NCBI RefSeq assembly: GCF_036226665.1
Contig: NZ_CP109007.1
Span: 2,272,501-2,336,500 of the forward strand
DNA from: Streptomyces sp. NBC_00691
GTDB lineage: Bacteria > Actinomycetota > Actinomycetes > Streptomycetales > Streptomycetaceae
DNA: 64,000 nt
Direction of reading: 5' to 3'
Position 1 is the first letter of the stretch, and the number at the start of each line of letters is the position of its first letter. Positions 55,620 through 63,761 of the stretch are shown here, piece by piece. The position numbers and the translations under genes are program-made. The notes under the pieces were generated by a model that did no database searches, was not told the DNA's origin, and saw nothing but the letters and a program-made list of their open reading frames with translations.

Positions 55620-58400
55620 GTGACCCAGAGGCACCGCAGGGACCGTAAGAAGAAGAGACTCTTGTACGGCGCGGCGGCCGCTGTCGTGGCCACGGCCACG
55701 ATCGGCAGCATCGCGATCGCCTCGCCCGGCCTCCTCGGCACGGCGGGCGACGAGAAGACTGCTGGTGAAGCTTCCCTCCAGTCGCAGTTCGCAAACGCGG
55801 CGCGCGAGTTCGATGTGCCGCAGAACGTGCTGATGGCGGTGTCGTACCAACAGACCCGCTGGGAGTCGCACGACGGCGAGCCGAGCACGACGGGCGCGTA
55901 CAACGTCATGGGTCTGACGAAGGTCGACCCGGAGGATGTGCCGCAGAAGGTCACCGACGAGCAGATCGATCACTTCAACGGCTCCGGCCGGGCGGAGATC
56001 GAGAAGACCTTCGACCGCGCGAAGGTCCGGCAGATCCTGGAGAAGGCGCTCGTCGACACCGACGACCCCCGGCTCCACACCCTGGACAAGGCCGCCGAGC
56101 TGATCGACAGCTCCAGCGAGGCCGTCCAGAACGACACCGCCGCCTCCATCCGGGCCGGTGCGGCGCTGCTCGCCGACTACCAGAAGCAGGCCGGCGCCGA
56201 ACTGTCCGACGACGCGGGCGACTGGTACCCGGCCGTGGCCCGCTACAGCCAGTCCCCCGAGAAGAAGGGCGCCGACCTCTTCGCGAAGCGCGTCTTCGAC
56301 TCCATCCAGGAGGGCGAGCGGGCGGTCACCCTCGACGGCGAGCGGGTCGCCCTGCCGGCCGACCCCTCCGTCGAGCCGGTCAAGCCGTCGAACGTGCCGC
56401 TGGCGGCGACCTTCGCGAGCACCAGGGCGGCCGCCGCGGTCCCCGAGTGCCCCGCCAGTCTGAACTGCGACGCCAAGCTCGCCGTCCCCCCGTCCACGGC
56501 GAAGAAGAACTACACCGCGGGCGACCGCCCCAATCAGGGCACGGACATCCGCCAGATCGTGATCCACGACACCGAGGGCCCCTACGAGGGCTCACTCAGC
56601 GTGCTGACCGATCCGAACGGCGTGGGCAGCGCCCACTACCTGATCAGGGCCCAGGACGGCCAGGTCACCCAGATGCTCGAGAACAAGCATCTCGCGTGGC
56701 ACGCGGGCAACTGGACCCACAACATGCACGCCATCGGCGTGGAGCACGAGGGCTACGCCATCAAGGAGGGGAGCTGGTACACCGAGCAGCAGTACCGTTC
56801 CTCCGCCGAACTGGTGAAGTTCCTGGCGAACCAGTACGGCGTGCCGATCGACCGTGAGCACATCATCGGTCACGACGAGGTGGCGCTCCAGACGGACACC
56901 GGCGTCGCCAACCTCCACTGGGACGCCGGCCCGTACTGGGACTGGAACTACTACATGTCCCTCCTGGGCGCCCCGCAGGGCGACAAGGGCGCGGGCGGCC
57001 TGCTCCGGGCCGGCCAGGTGGTCCGTGTCGTGCCGCCGTTCACCACGGCCAACCAGCCGAAGCTGACCACCGGCGGCACCGCCGTGTCCGCTCGTCCGGC
57101 CAACTTCGGCTACCTGTACACGACGCCGTCGGCCAGTGGCACGACGCTGAAGGACCCGTACTTCACCTCGGGGGCGAACGAGGGCTCGAACTACGGCAAC
57201 AAGGTCCGCGCCGGCGGCACGTACGTCGTCGCCGACGTCCAGACGGACTGGACGGCCATCTGGTACGCGGGCGTGAAGGCCTGGTTCTACAACCCCGGCG
57301 GTCAGTACACGGCGCCGGTGGCCGGTGCCACGACGGTGAAGCTCAAGTCGCCGCTGACCTCGACCAAGGTCTTCGGCCGGTCCTTCCCGGAGACCGCCGC
57401 CTACACCGCGGCCGGGCTCGAGGCGCCGGGTGACGAGAACGCCCCGCTGTCGAAGTTCACGTTCGCGACGGGCCAGTCGTACGTCAAGGCCGGTCCGGCG
57501 GTGAAGGGCGACGACTGGTTCGGCTCCGCCCAGAAGAACGTCGTCGGCAGCACCCTGTTCGTGCCGATCCGCTTCCACCACAAGATCGTCTGGGTGAAGC
57601 AGTCCGACATCGTGGAGGCGCCCGGCGCCGCCCCCGTCGCCACGAACAACCGCTACAACCTGCTCGCCCGGGACGCCTCCGGTGTCCTCTGGCAGTACCA
57701 GGGCAAGGGCGGCGGCGCCTTCCTCACCCGGTACCAGGCGGGCACCGGGTGGAACGCGTACAACGCCGTCACCCCGATGACCGCGCTCCGCGCCGACGGC
57801 ACCGGTGACGCCGTCGCCCGCGATGCCTCCGGCGTGCTCTGGTACTACCAGGGCAGCGCGAACCCGTCCTCGCCGTTCAAGGGCCGCCTTCGGATCGGCA
57901 CCGGGTGGCAGGCCTACGACCAGATCATCGGCGTCCGGGACGTCACCAACGACGGCAGGCCCGACCTGATCGCCCGCGAGAAGTCGGGTGTGCTGTGGCT
58001 CTACAAGGGGACCGGCGTCCCGTCCGCCCCGTTCGCCACCCGTTCCAAGGTCGGTGCCGGATGGCAGGCCTACAACGCCATCGTCAGCACCGGTGACCTG
58101 TCCGGCGACGGCAAGGCCGACCTCGTCGCCCGCGACGCCTCCGGGACCCTGTGGTCGTACAAGGGCACCGGCAGCGTGACGCAGCCGTTCGCCACCCGCG
58201 CCAAGGTCGGCGCCGGATGGCAGGCCTACAACTCCATCGTGGGTCCGAGCGATCTGGACGGTGACGGCAAGGTCGACCTGATCGGCCGCGACGGAACCGG
58301 GACCCTGTGGTCGTACAAGGGCACCGGCAGCCTGACGGCGCCGTTCGCCACGCGCGCCACGGTCGGCTCGGGCTGGCAGATATACAACCTGATCTTCTGA
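55620..58400 (+). CDS. N-acetylmuramoyl-L-alanine amidase with VCBS/FG-GAP repeats
   Basis: A 926-residue secreted or surface enzyme. A basic n-region (RHRRDRKKKR) and hydrophobic core (LLYGAAAAVVATATIGSIAIA) form a signal peptide. Residues 45-260 form a lysozyme-like helical domain (NVLMAVSYQQTRWESHDG). The Amidase_2 zinc domain spans about 300-450: IRQIVIHDTEGPYEG, HYLIRAQDG, HNMHAIGVEHEGY, HWDAGPYWDW. SH3-like segments (about 470-670) and five repeats of about 48 residues complete it. GTG 55620 follows AGGGGTGG. It should cleave wall stem peptides; the repeats may bind sugars. Confidence 0.92.
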   Translation: MTQRHRRDRKKKRLLYGAAAAVVATATIGSIAIASPGLLGTAGDEKTAGEASLQSQFANAAREFDVPQNVLMAVSYQQTRWESHDGEPSTTGAYNVMGLTKVDPEDVPQKVTDEQIDHFNGSGRAEIEKTFDRAKVRQILEKALVDTDDPRLHTLDKAAELIDSSSEAVQNDTAASIRAGAALLADYQKQAGAELSDDAGDWYPAVARYSQSPEKKGADLFAKRVFDSIQEGERAVTLDGERVALPADPSVEPVKPSNVPLAATFASTRAAAAVPECPASLNCDAKLAVPPSTAKKNYTAGDRPNQGTDIRQIVIHDTEGPYEGSLSVLTDPNGVGSAHYLIRAQDGQVTQMLENKHLAWHAGNWTHNMHAIGVEHEGYAIKEGSWYTEQQYRSSAELVKFLANQYGVPIDREHIIGHDEVALQTDTGVANLHWDAGPYWDWNYYMSLLGAPQGDKGAGGLLRAGQVVRVVPPFTTANQPKLTTGGTAVSARPANFGYLYTTPSASGTTLKDPYFTSGANEGSNYGNKVRAGGTYVVADVQTDWTAIWYAGVKAWFYNPGGQYTAPVAGATTVKLKSPLTSTKVFGRSFPETAAYTAAGLEAPGDENAPLSKFTFATGQSYVKAGPAVKGDDWFGSAQKNVVGSTLFVPIRFHHKIVWVKQSDIVEAPGAAPVATNNRYNLLARDASGVLWQYQGKGGGAFLTRYQAGTGWNAYNAVTPMTALRADGTGDAVARDASGVLWYYQGSANPSSPFKGRLRIGTGWQAYDQIIGVRDVTNDGRPDLIAREKSGVLWLYKGTGVPSAPFATRSKVGAGWQAYNAIVSTGDLSGDGKADLVARDASGTLWSYKGTGSVTQPFATRAKVGAGWQAYNSIVGPSDLDGDGKVDLIGRDGTGTLWSYKGTGSLTAPFATRATVGSGWQIYNLIF
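57650..58397. repeat. Five VCBS/FG-GAP coding repeats
   Basis: Five copies of about 144 bases encode units ending GxGWQAYNxI with ARDxSGxLWxYKGTG in the middle. Copies 3-5 keep the calcium-type DxxxDGxxDL motif; copies 1 and 2 have lost most of it. Copies 4 and 5 are the most alike, suggesting recent duplication. Confidence 0.88.
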
Positions 58401-58430
58401 TCGGGTAGAGGGTCGTCCCACGGCTCCTGG

Positions 58431-58461
58431 GGTCCGGCTCGCACCGTCCACGGTGCGGACC
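58431..58461 (+). terminator. Terminator after the amidase gene
   Basis: A perfect core GCACCGT-CC-ACGGTGC (58441-58456) with flanking GGTCC/GGACC arms follows the amidase stop by about 30 bases and precedes the trp leader. Confidence 0.7.
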
Positions 58462-58488
58462 GGGCCCCGCTTCCGTGTCCGGCTGGGC

Positions 58489-58605
58489 TACAGTGCTCGC
58501 GTGTACGCCTCCCAGATCCAGAACTGGTGGTGGACCGCTCATCCGGCGGCCCACTGATCGCGCGTACACCGAAAGACACGCGAAGGCCGCCCGAGGGGCG
58601 GCCTT
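58489..58605 (+). promoter_or_regulatory. trp attenuator with promoter
   Basis: A -10-like TACAGT (58489-58494) places the transcript start at or near the leader GTG (58501). The terminator is AAGGCCGCCC/GGGCGGCCTT (58583-58592 with 58596-58605). The competing antiterminator pairs GGCGGCC (58545-58551), at the end of the leader peptide, with GGCCGCC (58585-58591). A third pairing, GTGG/CCAC (58530-58533 with 58551-58554), protects the terminator when the ribosome passes the Trp codons. This is a classical ribosome-dependent attenuator. Confidence 0.9.
58501..58557 (+). CDS. trpL: Trp leader peptide
   Basis: An 18-codon reading frame starting with GTG encodes VYASQIQNWWWTAHPAAH, with three consecutive Trp codons at 58525-58533. 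No ribosome site precedes it, and the predicted transcript start coincides with the GTG, so translation is probably leaderless. Stalling at the Trp codons when charged tRNA-Trp is scarce would let the antiterminator form. A trp attenuator before an anthranilate synthase gene is known from S. venezuelae. Confidence 0.92.
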   Translation: MYASQIQNWWWTAHPAAH

Positions 58606-58661
58606 TCTCGTACCCGGGGCCGTTCCTCTCCGCACTCCACTCGGAAGGAACGACACACCTC

Positions 58662-60545
58662 ATGGACCTCTCCCGTCTGCTCGACCCCTCCTGCCCGCCC
58701 TTCGCCCTGCTGCGCCGCCGTACCCCCGGCCGTGACCACGACACCGTCGAGGTCCTGATCGGCGCGGTCCACGAGGCCGAGCGCCTGGCGGAGCTGCCCG
58801 TGGGACCGCGGCCGACCCTCGCCCTGGTCCCCTTCCGGCAGATCCGGGAGCGCGGCTTCGACGTCCACGACGACGGCACCCCGCTCTCCGTGCTGGTCGC
58901 CGAGGAGTCCCACGAACTGCCGCTCGCCGAGGCCCTGGAGCAGCTGCCCGCACACGACGTGGCCGTCGAGAACGGCGGGTTCGACGTCTCCGACGACGAG
59001 TACGCCGGGATCGTGCGGCGGGTCATCGACGAGGAGATCGGCTCCGGCGAGGGCGCGAACTTCGTCATCCGGCGGACGTACACCGGCGAGATCCCGGGCT
59101 TCGGGCGGGCCGACGCGCTCGCCCTGTTCCGGCGGCTGCTCGCCGCGGAGCGGGGCGCGTACTGGACCTTCGTCGTGCACACCGGCGACCGGACCCTGGT
59201 CGGGGCGAGCCCCGAGGTGCATGTGCGGATGTCGGGCGGCACGGTCGTCATGAACCCGATCAGCGGCACCTACCGCTACCCGGCCGGAGCCGCCCCCACC
59301 ACCGAGGGCCTGCTCGCCTTCCTCGCCGACCGCAAGGAGACCGAGGAGCTGTCGATGGTGGTCGACGAGGAGCTCAAGATGATGTGCACGGTCGGCGACA
59401 TGGGCGGGGTGGTGATCGGTCCGCGGCTCAAGGAGATGGCCCATCTCGCGCACACCGAGTACGAGTTGCGGGGCCGGTCCAGCCTGGACGTGCGGGAGGT
59501 GCTCCGCGAGACGATGTTCGCGGCGACGGTGACCGGCTCGCCGGTGCAGAACGCCTGCCGGGTGATCGAGCGATACGAGCCCCTCGGGCGGGACGGCGTC
59601 GGCCGCGGCTACTACGCGGGGGCCCTCGCCCTCCTCGGTACGGACGCGAGCGGCGCCCAGACCCTCGACTCCCCCATCCTGATCCGTACGGCCGACATCG
59701 CGGCGGACGGACACGTCAGGGTGCCGGTCGGCGCCACGCTCGTCCGGCACTCGGACCCCGCGGGCGAGGTCGCCGAGACCCACGCCAAGGCGGCCGGGGT
59801 GCTCACCGCGCTCGGGGTACGGGAGGGCAGGCCGGCCGGCGCGGCCCCGGCCTCCGCGCCGCTCGCCGACGATCCCCGGGTACGGGCCGCCCTGGACGCC
59901 CGCCGGGCCGATCTCGCGCCGTTCTGGCTCAAGATGCAGGTCCGGTCCGCCGAACTGGCGGGCCACGCCCTGGTGATCGACGCCGAGGACACCTTCACGG
60001 CGATGCTCGCGCACGTCCTGCGCTCCTCGGGCCTCGACGTGTCGGTGCTCCGCTACGACGAGCCGGGACTGCGCGGGCTCGCGCTCGCCCACGAGGGTCC
60101 GGTGGTCCTCGGCCCGGGTCCCGGAAACCCCTCGGACGCCGCCGACCCCAAGATGCGCTTCCTGCGCACGCTGACCGCCGAGCTGGTCCGGGAGCACCGG
60201 CACGGGCTGCTCGGCGTCTGCCTCGGGCACGAGCTGATCGCCGCCGAGCTGGGCCTGGAGATCGTCCGCAAGCGGACCCCGTTCCAGGGGGCCCAGATGC
60301 GGATCGACCTCTTCGGGCAGCAGCGGAGGGTGGGCTTCTACAACAGCTTCACCGCCCGCTGCGACGACCGGACGGCGACGGAGCTGGCCCTGCACCGGAT
60401 CGAGGTGAGCCGGGACGCGGAGACGGGCGAGGTGCACGCCCTGCGCGGGCCGGGCTTCGCCGGGGTCCAGTTCCACCCCGAGTCGGTGCTGACGACGGAC
60501 GGGGCGGCCCTGACGGCCTCGCTCCTCGCCGGTGTGCTGGTCTGA
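58662..60545 (+). CDS. trpEG: Fused anthranilate synthase TrpE-TrpG
   Basis: A 627-residue fusion. Residues 1-430 are the chorismate-binding component: GSGEGANFVIRRTYTGEI, GASPEVHVRMSGGTVVMNPISGTYRY, VDEELKMMCTVGDMG and GSPVQNACRVIERYEP. Residues 435-627 are the glutamine amidotransferase component: GPGPGNPSDA, nucleophile in GVCLGHELIA and the His-Glu pair in QFHPES. It makes anthranilate for tryptophan or for secondary metabolites. The ATG at 58662 follows GGAAGGAA. An in-frame extension upstream would run through the attenuator and was rejected. Control is by the trp attenuator. Confidence 0.96.
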   Translation: MDLSRLLDPSCPPFALLRRRTPGRDHDTVEVLIGAVHEAERLAELPVGPRPTLALVPFRQIRERGFDVHDDGTPLSVLVAEESHELPLAEALEQLPAHDVAVENGGFDVSDDEYAGIVRRVIDEEIGSGEGANFVIRRTYTGEIPGFGRADALALFRRLLAAERGAYWTFVVHTGDRTLVGASPEVHVRMSGGTVVMNPISGTYRYPAGAAPTTEGLLAFLADRKETEELSMVVDEELKMMCTVGDMGGVVIGPRLKEMAHLAHTEYELRGRSSLDVREVLRETMFAATVTGSPVQNACRVIERYEPLGRDGVGRGYYAGALALLGTDASGAQTLDSPILIRTADIAADGHVRVPVGATLVRHSDPAGEVAETHAKAAGVLTALGVREGRPAGAAPASAPLADDPRVRAALDARRADLAPFWLKMQVRSAELAGHALVIDAEDTFTAMLAHVLRSSGLDVSVLRYDEPGLRGLALAHEGPVVLGPGPGNPSDAADPKMRFLRTLTAELVREHRHGLLGVCLGHELIAAELGLEIVRKRTPFQGAQMRIDLFGQQRRVGFYNSFTARCDDRTATELALHRIEVSRDAETGEVHALRGPGFAGVQFHPESVLTTDGAALTASLLAGVLV

Positions 60546-60602
60546 GAGACCCGGCCCGCCCGATCCCCCCCATAACACCTGTGGTCCCCACCAGAGGTCG
60601 GC

Positions 60603-60624
60603 GCGCGGCCGCGGACGGCCGCGC
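60603..60624. terminator. Terminator between trpEG and the dehydrogenase gene
   Basis: A perfect 9-bp stem (60603-60611 with 60616-60624) with a CGGA loop lies between two convergent genes. Confidence 0.75.
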
Positions 60625-60696
60625 TGCCCGATCACGTCACAGGGGGGGCAGGGCATCGGACGAGGTCGCCCGGCGGGCCGGGCTCCAGCGATTCGG

Positions 60697-61707
60697 TCAC
60701 ACGGCCGGCGTCGGGGTGCGGGGGACGAGGACGTTCACGCCGCGCCGGCCGGCGGTGTAGTCGAGGACGTTCTGGACGGTGGTGTCGATGATCTGGCCGA
60801 CGGCGTCCTCGGTGTAGTACGCCTGGTGCGAGGTGACCACCACGTTCGGGAAGGTCACCAGACGGGCCAGGGTGTCGTCCTCGACGACCTCCAGGGACTT
60901 GTCGAGGAAGAAGAGCCCGGCCTCCGCCTCGTACACGTCGAGGCCCACGCCCGCGAAACGGCCGGCCCGGAGTTCCGCGACGAGCGCCTCGGTGTCGACG
61001 AGTCCGCCGCGGCTGGAGTTCACCAGGATGGCGTCGTCCTTCATCGACCGGAGGGCGGCGGCGTCGATGAGGTGCTGGGTGGACGGGAGCAGCGGCACGT
61101 GGAGGCTGATGAGGTCGGCCTCGGCGAGGAGGCGTTCCTTCTCGACGTACCTCATGCCGAGGTCGGTACAGGCGGCGTTCTCGGCGACGTCCCAGCCGAG
61201 GAGGTTCATGCCGAAGCCGTGCGCGATCCGGGTGAAGGCCTCGCCGATCTTGCCGGTGCCGAGGACGCCGACGGTACGGCCCCGCAGGTCACGGCCCATC
61301 AGTCCGTCGAGCCGGAAGTCGAAGTCGCGGGTCCGGTTGGAGGCGCGGACGATCCGGCGGTTCACGGCCATGGCGAGGGTCCAGGCGAACTCGGCGACGG
61401 AGTACGGCGAGTAGTACGAGACACGGGCGACGGTGAGGCCGAGGCGCTCCGCGACCTCCAGGTCGATGTTGTTGAAGCCCGTGGACCGCTGGGCGATCAT
61501 CTGCGTCCCGCCGGCGGCGAGGGTCTGCAGGACGCGGTGGTCCAGGCTGGCGTTGACGCTGGTGGAGATGATCTCGTAGCCGGCGGCGATGGGCGCGGTG
61601 TCCTCGGTGAGGAAGACGCCGAGACAGCGGACGTCGTGGTGCCCCGCGAAAGCCTTCTCGATGAGGGGCTTCTCGTCCGCCTGCACGCCGAATGCCAGGA
61701 TTTCCAC
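60697..61707 (-). CDS. D-lactate dehydrogenase-like 2-hydroxyacid dehydrogenase
   Basis: A 336-residue NAD-dependent D-2-hydroxyacid dehydrogenase. The NAD loop is VGVLGTGKIGEAFTRIA. Catalytic residues appear as Arg in ILVNSSRGGLVDTEAL, Glu in GVGLDVYEAEAGLFF and His in VVTSHQAYYTEDAVGQI. The substrate segment IAQRSTGFNNIDLEVA and FFLDKS are typical of LdhA-type D-lactate dehydrogenases, so pyruvate reduction under oxygen limitation is likely. The GTG at 61707 has GAGGGGA six bases upstream. It lies 121 bases from macR. Confidence 0.9.
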   Translation of the reverse strand: MEILAFGVQADEKPLIEKAFAGHHDVRCLGVFLTEDTAPIAAGYEIISTSVNASLDHRVLQTLAAGGTQMIAQRSTGFNNIDLEVAERLGLTVARVSYYSPYSVAEFAWTLAMAVNRRIVRASNRTRDFDFRLDGLMGRDLRGRTVGVLGTGKIGEAFTRIAHGFGMNLLGWDVAENAACTDLGMRYVEKERLLAEADLISLHVPLLPSTQHLIDAAALRSMKDDAILVNSSRGGLVDTEALVAELRAGRFAGVGLDVYEAEAGLFFLDKSLEVVEDDTLARLVTFPNVVVTSHQAYYTEDAVGQIIDTTVQNVLDYTAGRRGVNVLVPRTPTPAV

Positions 61708-61828
61708 GGGATTCCCCTCAGCACGATGAATGGGCCATACATCCGCGATGCGCGCTCCGCGCGATATCGGCGAATATACGGCCCTTCGTGTCACCGCGCC
61801 CGGCACCCGGGCGCACCGCCCCGGCGCG

Positions 61829-62503
61829 TCAGGCGTCGTCGAGGCCGCGCTCGATGGCGTACCGGACGAGTTCCACCCGGTTGTGCAGCTGGAGCTTGCC
61901 GAGGGTGTTCTGGACGTGGTTCTGGACCGTGCGGTGCGAGATCACCAGACGCTCGGCGATCTGCTTGTAGCTGAGGCCCTTGGCGACGAGCCGCAGGACC
62001 TCCGTCTCGCGCTCGGTCAGCTGCGGGGCCTTCGGCTCGTCGGCGCCGGCCGCCGGGGCGGGCTCGGTCGCGAGCCTGCGGTACTCGCCGAGGACCAGCC
62101 CGGCGAGGCCGGGGGTGAAGACGGGGTCGCCGACCGCCGTCCGCCGCACGGCGTCGATCAGCTCCTCCGTGCTCGCCGACTTGAGGAGATAGCCGGTGGC
62201 GCCGGACTTGACCGCCTCCAGGACGTCGGCGTGCTCGCCGCTGGCCGAGAGGACCAGGACCCGCAGCCCCGGCCGGCCGCCGACGAGCTCCTTGCAGACC
62301 TGGACGCCCGGCTTCACCGGCAGGTTCAGGTCCAGGACGAGGACGTCGGGCAGGACCGCGAGGGCACGGCGCACCGCCTGCTCGCCGTCGCCGGCCGTGG
62401 CGACCACGTCCAGGCCCGCTTCGGCCAGATCGCGGGCGACCGCGTCCCGCCACATCGGATGGTCGTCGACGACCATCACCTTGATCCGCTGCTGCTCGCT
62501 CAT
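61829..62503 (-). CDS. macR: NarL-type response regulator (MacR-like)
   Basis: A 224-residue response regulator. The receiver domain (1-125) has VMVVDDHPMWRDAV, the phosphorylatable Asp in VLVLDLNLPVKPG, and Lys in GYLLKSAS. The C-terminal LuxR-type helix-turn-helix is LTERETEVLRLVAKGLSYKQIAERLVIS in family form (about 155-215). By gene context and sequence it matches MacR, the partner of MacS, which in S. coelicolor affects actinorhodin production and aerial mycelium. The ATG overlaps the macS stop (ATGA). Confidence 0.92.
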   Translation of the reverse strand: MSEQQRIKVMVVDDHPMWRDAVARDLAEAGLDVVATAGDGEQAVRRALAVLPDVLVLDLNLPVKPGVQVCKELVGGRPGLRVLVLSASGEHADVLEAVKSGATGYLLKSASTEELIDAVRRTAVGDPVFTPGLAGLVLGEYRRLATEPAPAAGADEPKAPQLTERETEVLRLVAKGLSYKQIAERLVISHRTVQNHVQNTLGKLQLHNRVELVRYAIERGLDDA

Positions 62504-63714
62504 CTTCCTTGTCCCGCCTTCCCCCGTGGAACCTTCAACTCGACTTCCGTGCCCTGGCCGGGGACCGAGATCAGCTCGGCCGTGCCGCCCAGATCCCGCA
62601 GTCTCCCCCTGATGGAGAGGGCGACGCCCATCCGGCCCTCGCCCTCCGCCTGCGCGAGGCGGCCCTCCGGGATGCCGGGGCCGTCGTCCCGGACGGTGAC
62701 GATCACCTCGTCGGGCCAGTCCTCGACGAGGATCCAGGCCTGAGCCTCGTCCCCCGCGTGCACCCGCACATTGTCCAGGGCGGCGCCGACGGCGGCGGCC
62801 AGCTCACGGGCGGCGGGCGGTTCGAGGAGCACCGGCGCGCCCGGCTCGGAGAGGGTGACCTTCGCCCCGGCGCGCGGGGCGAGCAGCAGCCTCAGGTCCA
62901 CGGACGAGCCGCCGTCGTGGTCCTCCTCCACCTCGACGACCCGGACGACGGCGCCCTCGGACTCGTCCTCGGAGACCAGGCTGGGGCGGATGAGACCGCC
63001 GGCCACGAGGGTCCGGAGGGCCACCTCCTGCTCCCCCGCCATCCGCCCGAGGTCGGCGGCCTCGCCGCCGAGGGCGGTACCGCGCCGCTGCACCATCGCG
63101 AGGACCTGGAGGACGCTGTCGTGGATGTCGCGGGCGAGCCGCTCCCGCTCGCGGGTCGCGGCCTCGATCTCCAGGGCACGGGCGAGGGTGCGTTCGGAGG
63201 CGCGGGCGACCTCGACGACGTATCCGATGGCGATGGAGGCCACCCAGACGAGGAGGACGTTGTGGAGGGTGTCCCGGCTGGGGTGGCCGCGTTCGACGAT
63301 GTTGGCGACGGCGACGAGGGAGGAGGCGGCGCCGGCCCAGCGCCAGCCGCCCTTGATCGCGTACGCGAGGACGGATCCGGCGGTCCATATCGAGGGCAGG
63401 GTGGGGCCCTCGATGGACTGGGCGTGGGCGTCGGCGAGCGGGGTGAGGAGGATGCCGACGAGGGCGACGGCGAGGTCGGCGCCGAGGAAGCGCTTGGTGC
63501 AGCTGGCCGCGTTCGCCACCTTGGGCAGGGTCGCGAGGGTCCAGACGCACATCACCGCCAGGAAGGCGACGGCGATCCAGGGCCGCTCGTACCGGTCACG
63601 GCCGAAGGCGAACAGCAGGACCGCGTAGATCATGGTCAGGACGCGGTAGCCGGTCAGCGCCCGCCACAACGGCTGCTCGACCGACATGCGCACGACCCGC
63701 TCGCGCTTGGCCAT
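62500..63714 (-). CDS. macS: MacS-family sensor histidine kinase
   Basis: A 404-residue membrane kinase with about six N-terminal transmembrane segments (first 175 residues) and a HisKA_3-type dimerisation segment (ARDIHDSVLQVLAMVQRRG, the phospho-His in DIHDSVLQ). A C-terminal ATPase domain follows, with N-box ALDNVRVHA, VRDDGPGIPEGRL and GMGVALSIRGRL-like G2 box. The extracytoplasmic loops are short, so it probably senses within the membrane. It is coupled to macR. The start is ambiguous between ATG 63714 and GTG 63723; both overlap G-rich sequence. Confidence 0.92.
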   Translation of the reverse strand: MAKRERVVRMSVEQPLWRALTGYRVLTMIYAVLLFAFGRDRYERPWIAVAFLAVMCVWTLATLPKVANAASCTKRFLGADLAVALVGILLTPLADAHAQSIEGPTLPSIWTAGSVLAYAIKGGWRWAGAASSLVAVANIVERGHPSRDTLHNVLLVWVASIAIGYVVEVARASERTLARALEIEAATRERERLARDIHDSVLQVLAMVQRRGTALGGEAADLGRMAGEQEVALRTLVAGGLIRPSLVSEDESEGAVVRVVEVEEDHDGGSSVDLRLLLAPRAGAKVTLSEPGAPVLLEPPAARELAAAVGAALDNVRVHAGDEAQAWILVEDWPDEVIVTVRDDGPGIPEGRLAQAEGEGRMGVALSIRGRLRDLGGTAELISVPGQGTEVELKVPRGKAGQGR

Positions 63715-63761
63715 CTCCCCCACCCCCGGACGTCCCGAACGGGACGTCTACCGCCGGACGC

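Noticed and set aside
58527..58661. An in-frame extension of trpEG starting near 58527
   Set aside because: It would pass through the leader peptide and the terminator hairpin and has no family similarity; the attenuator explains this sequence.
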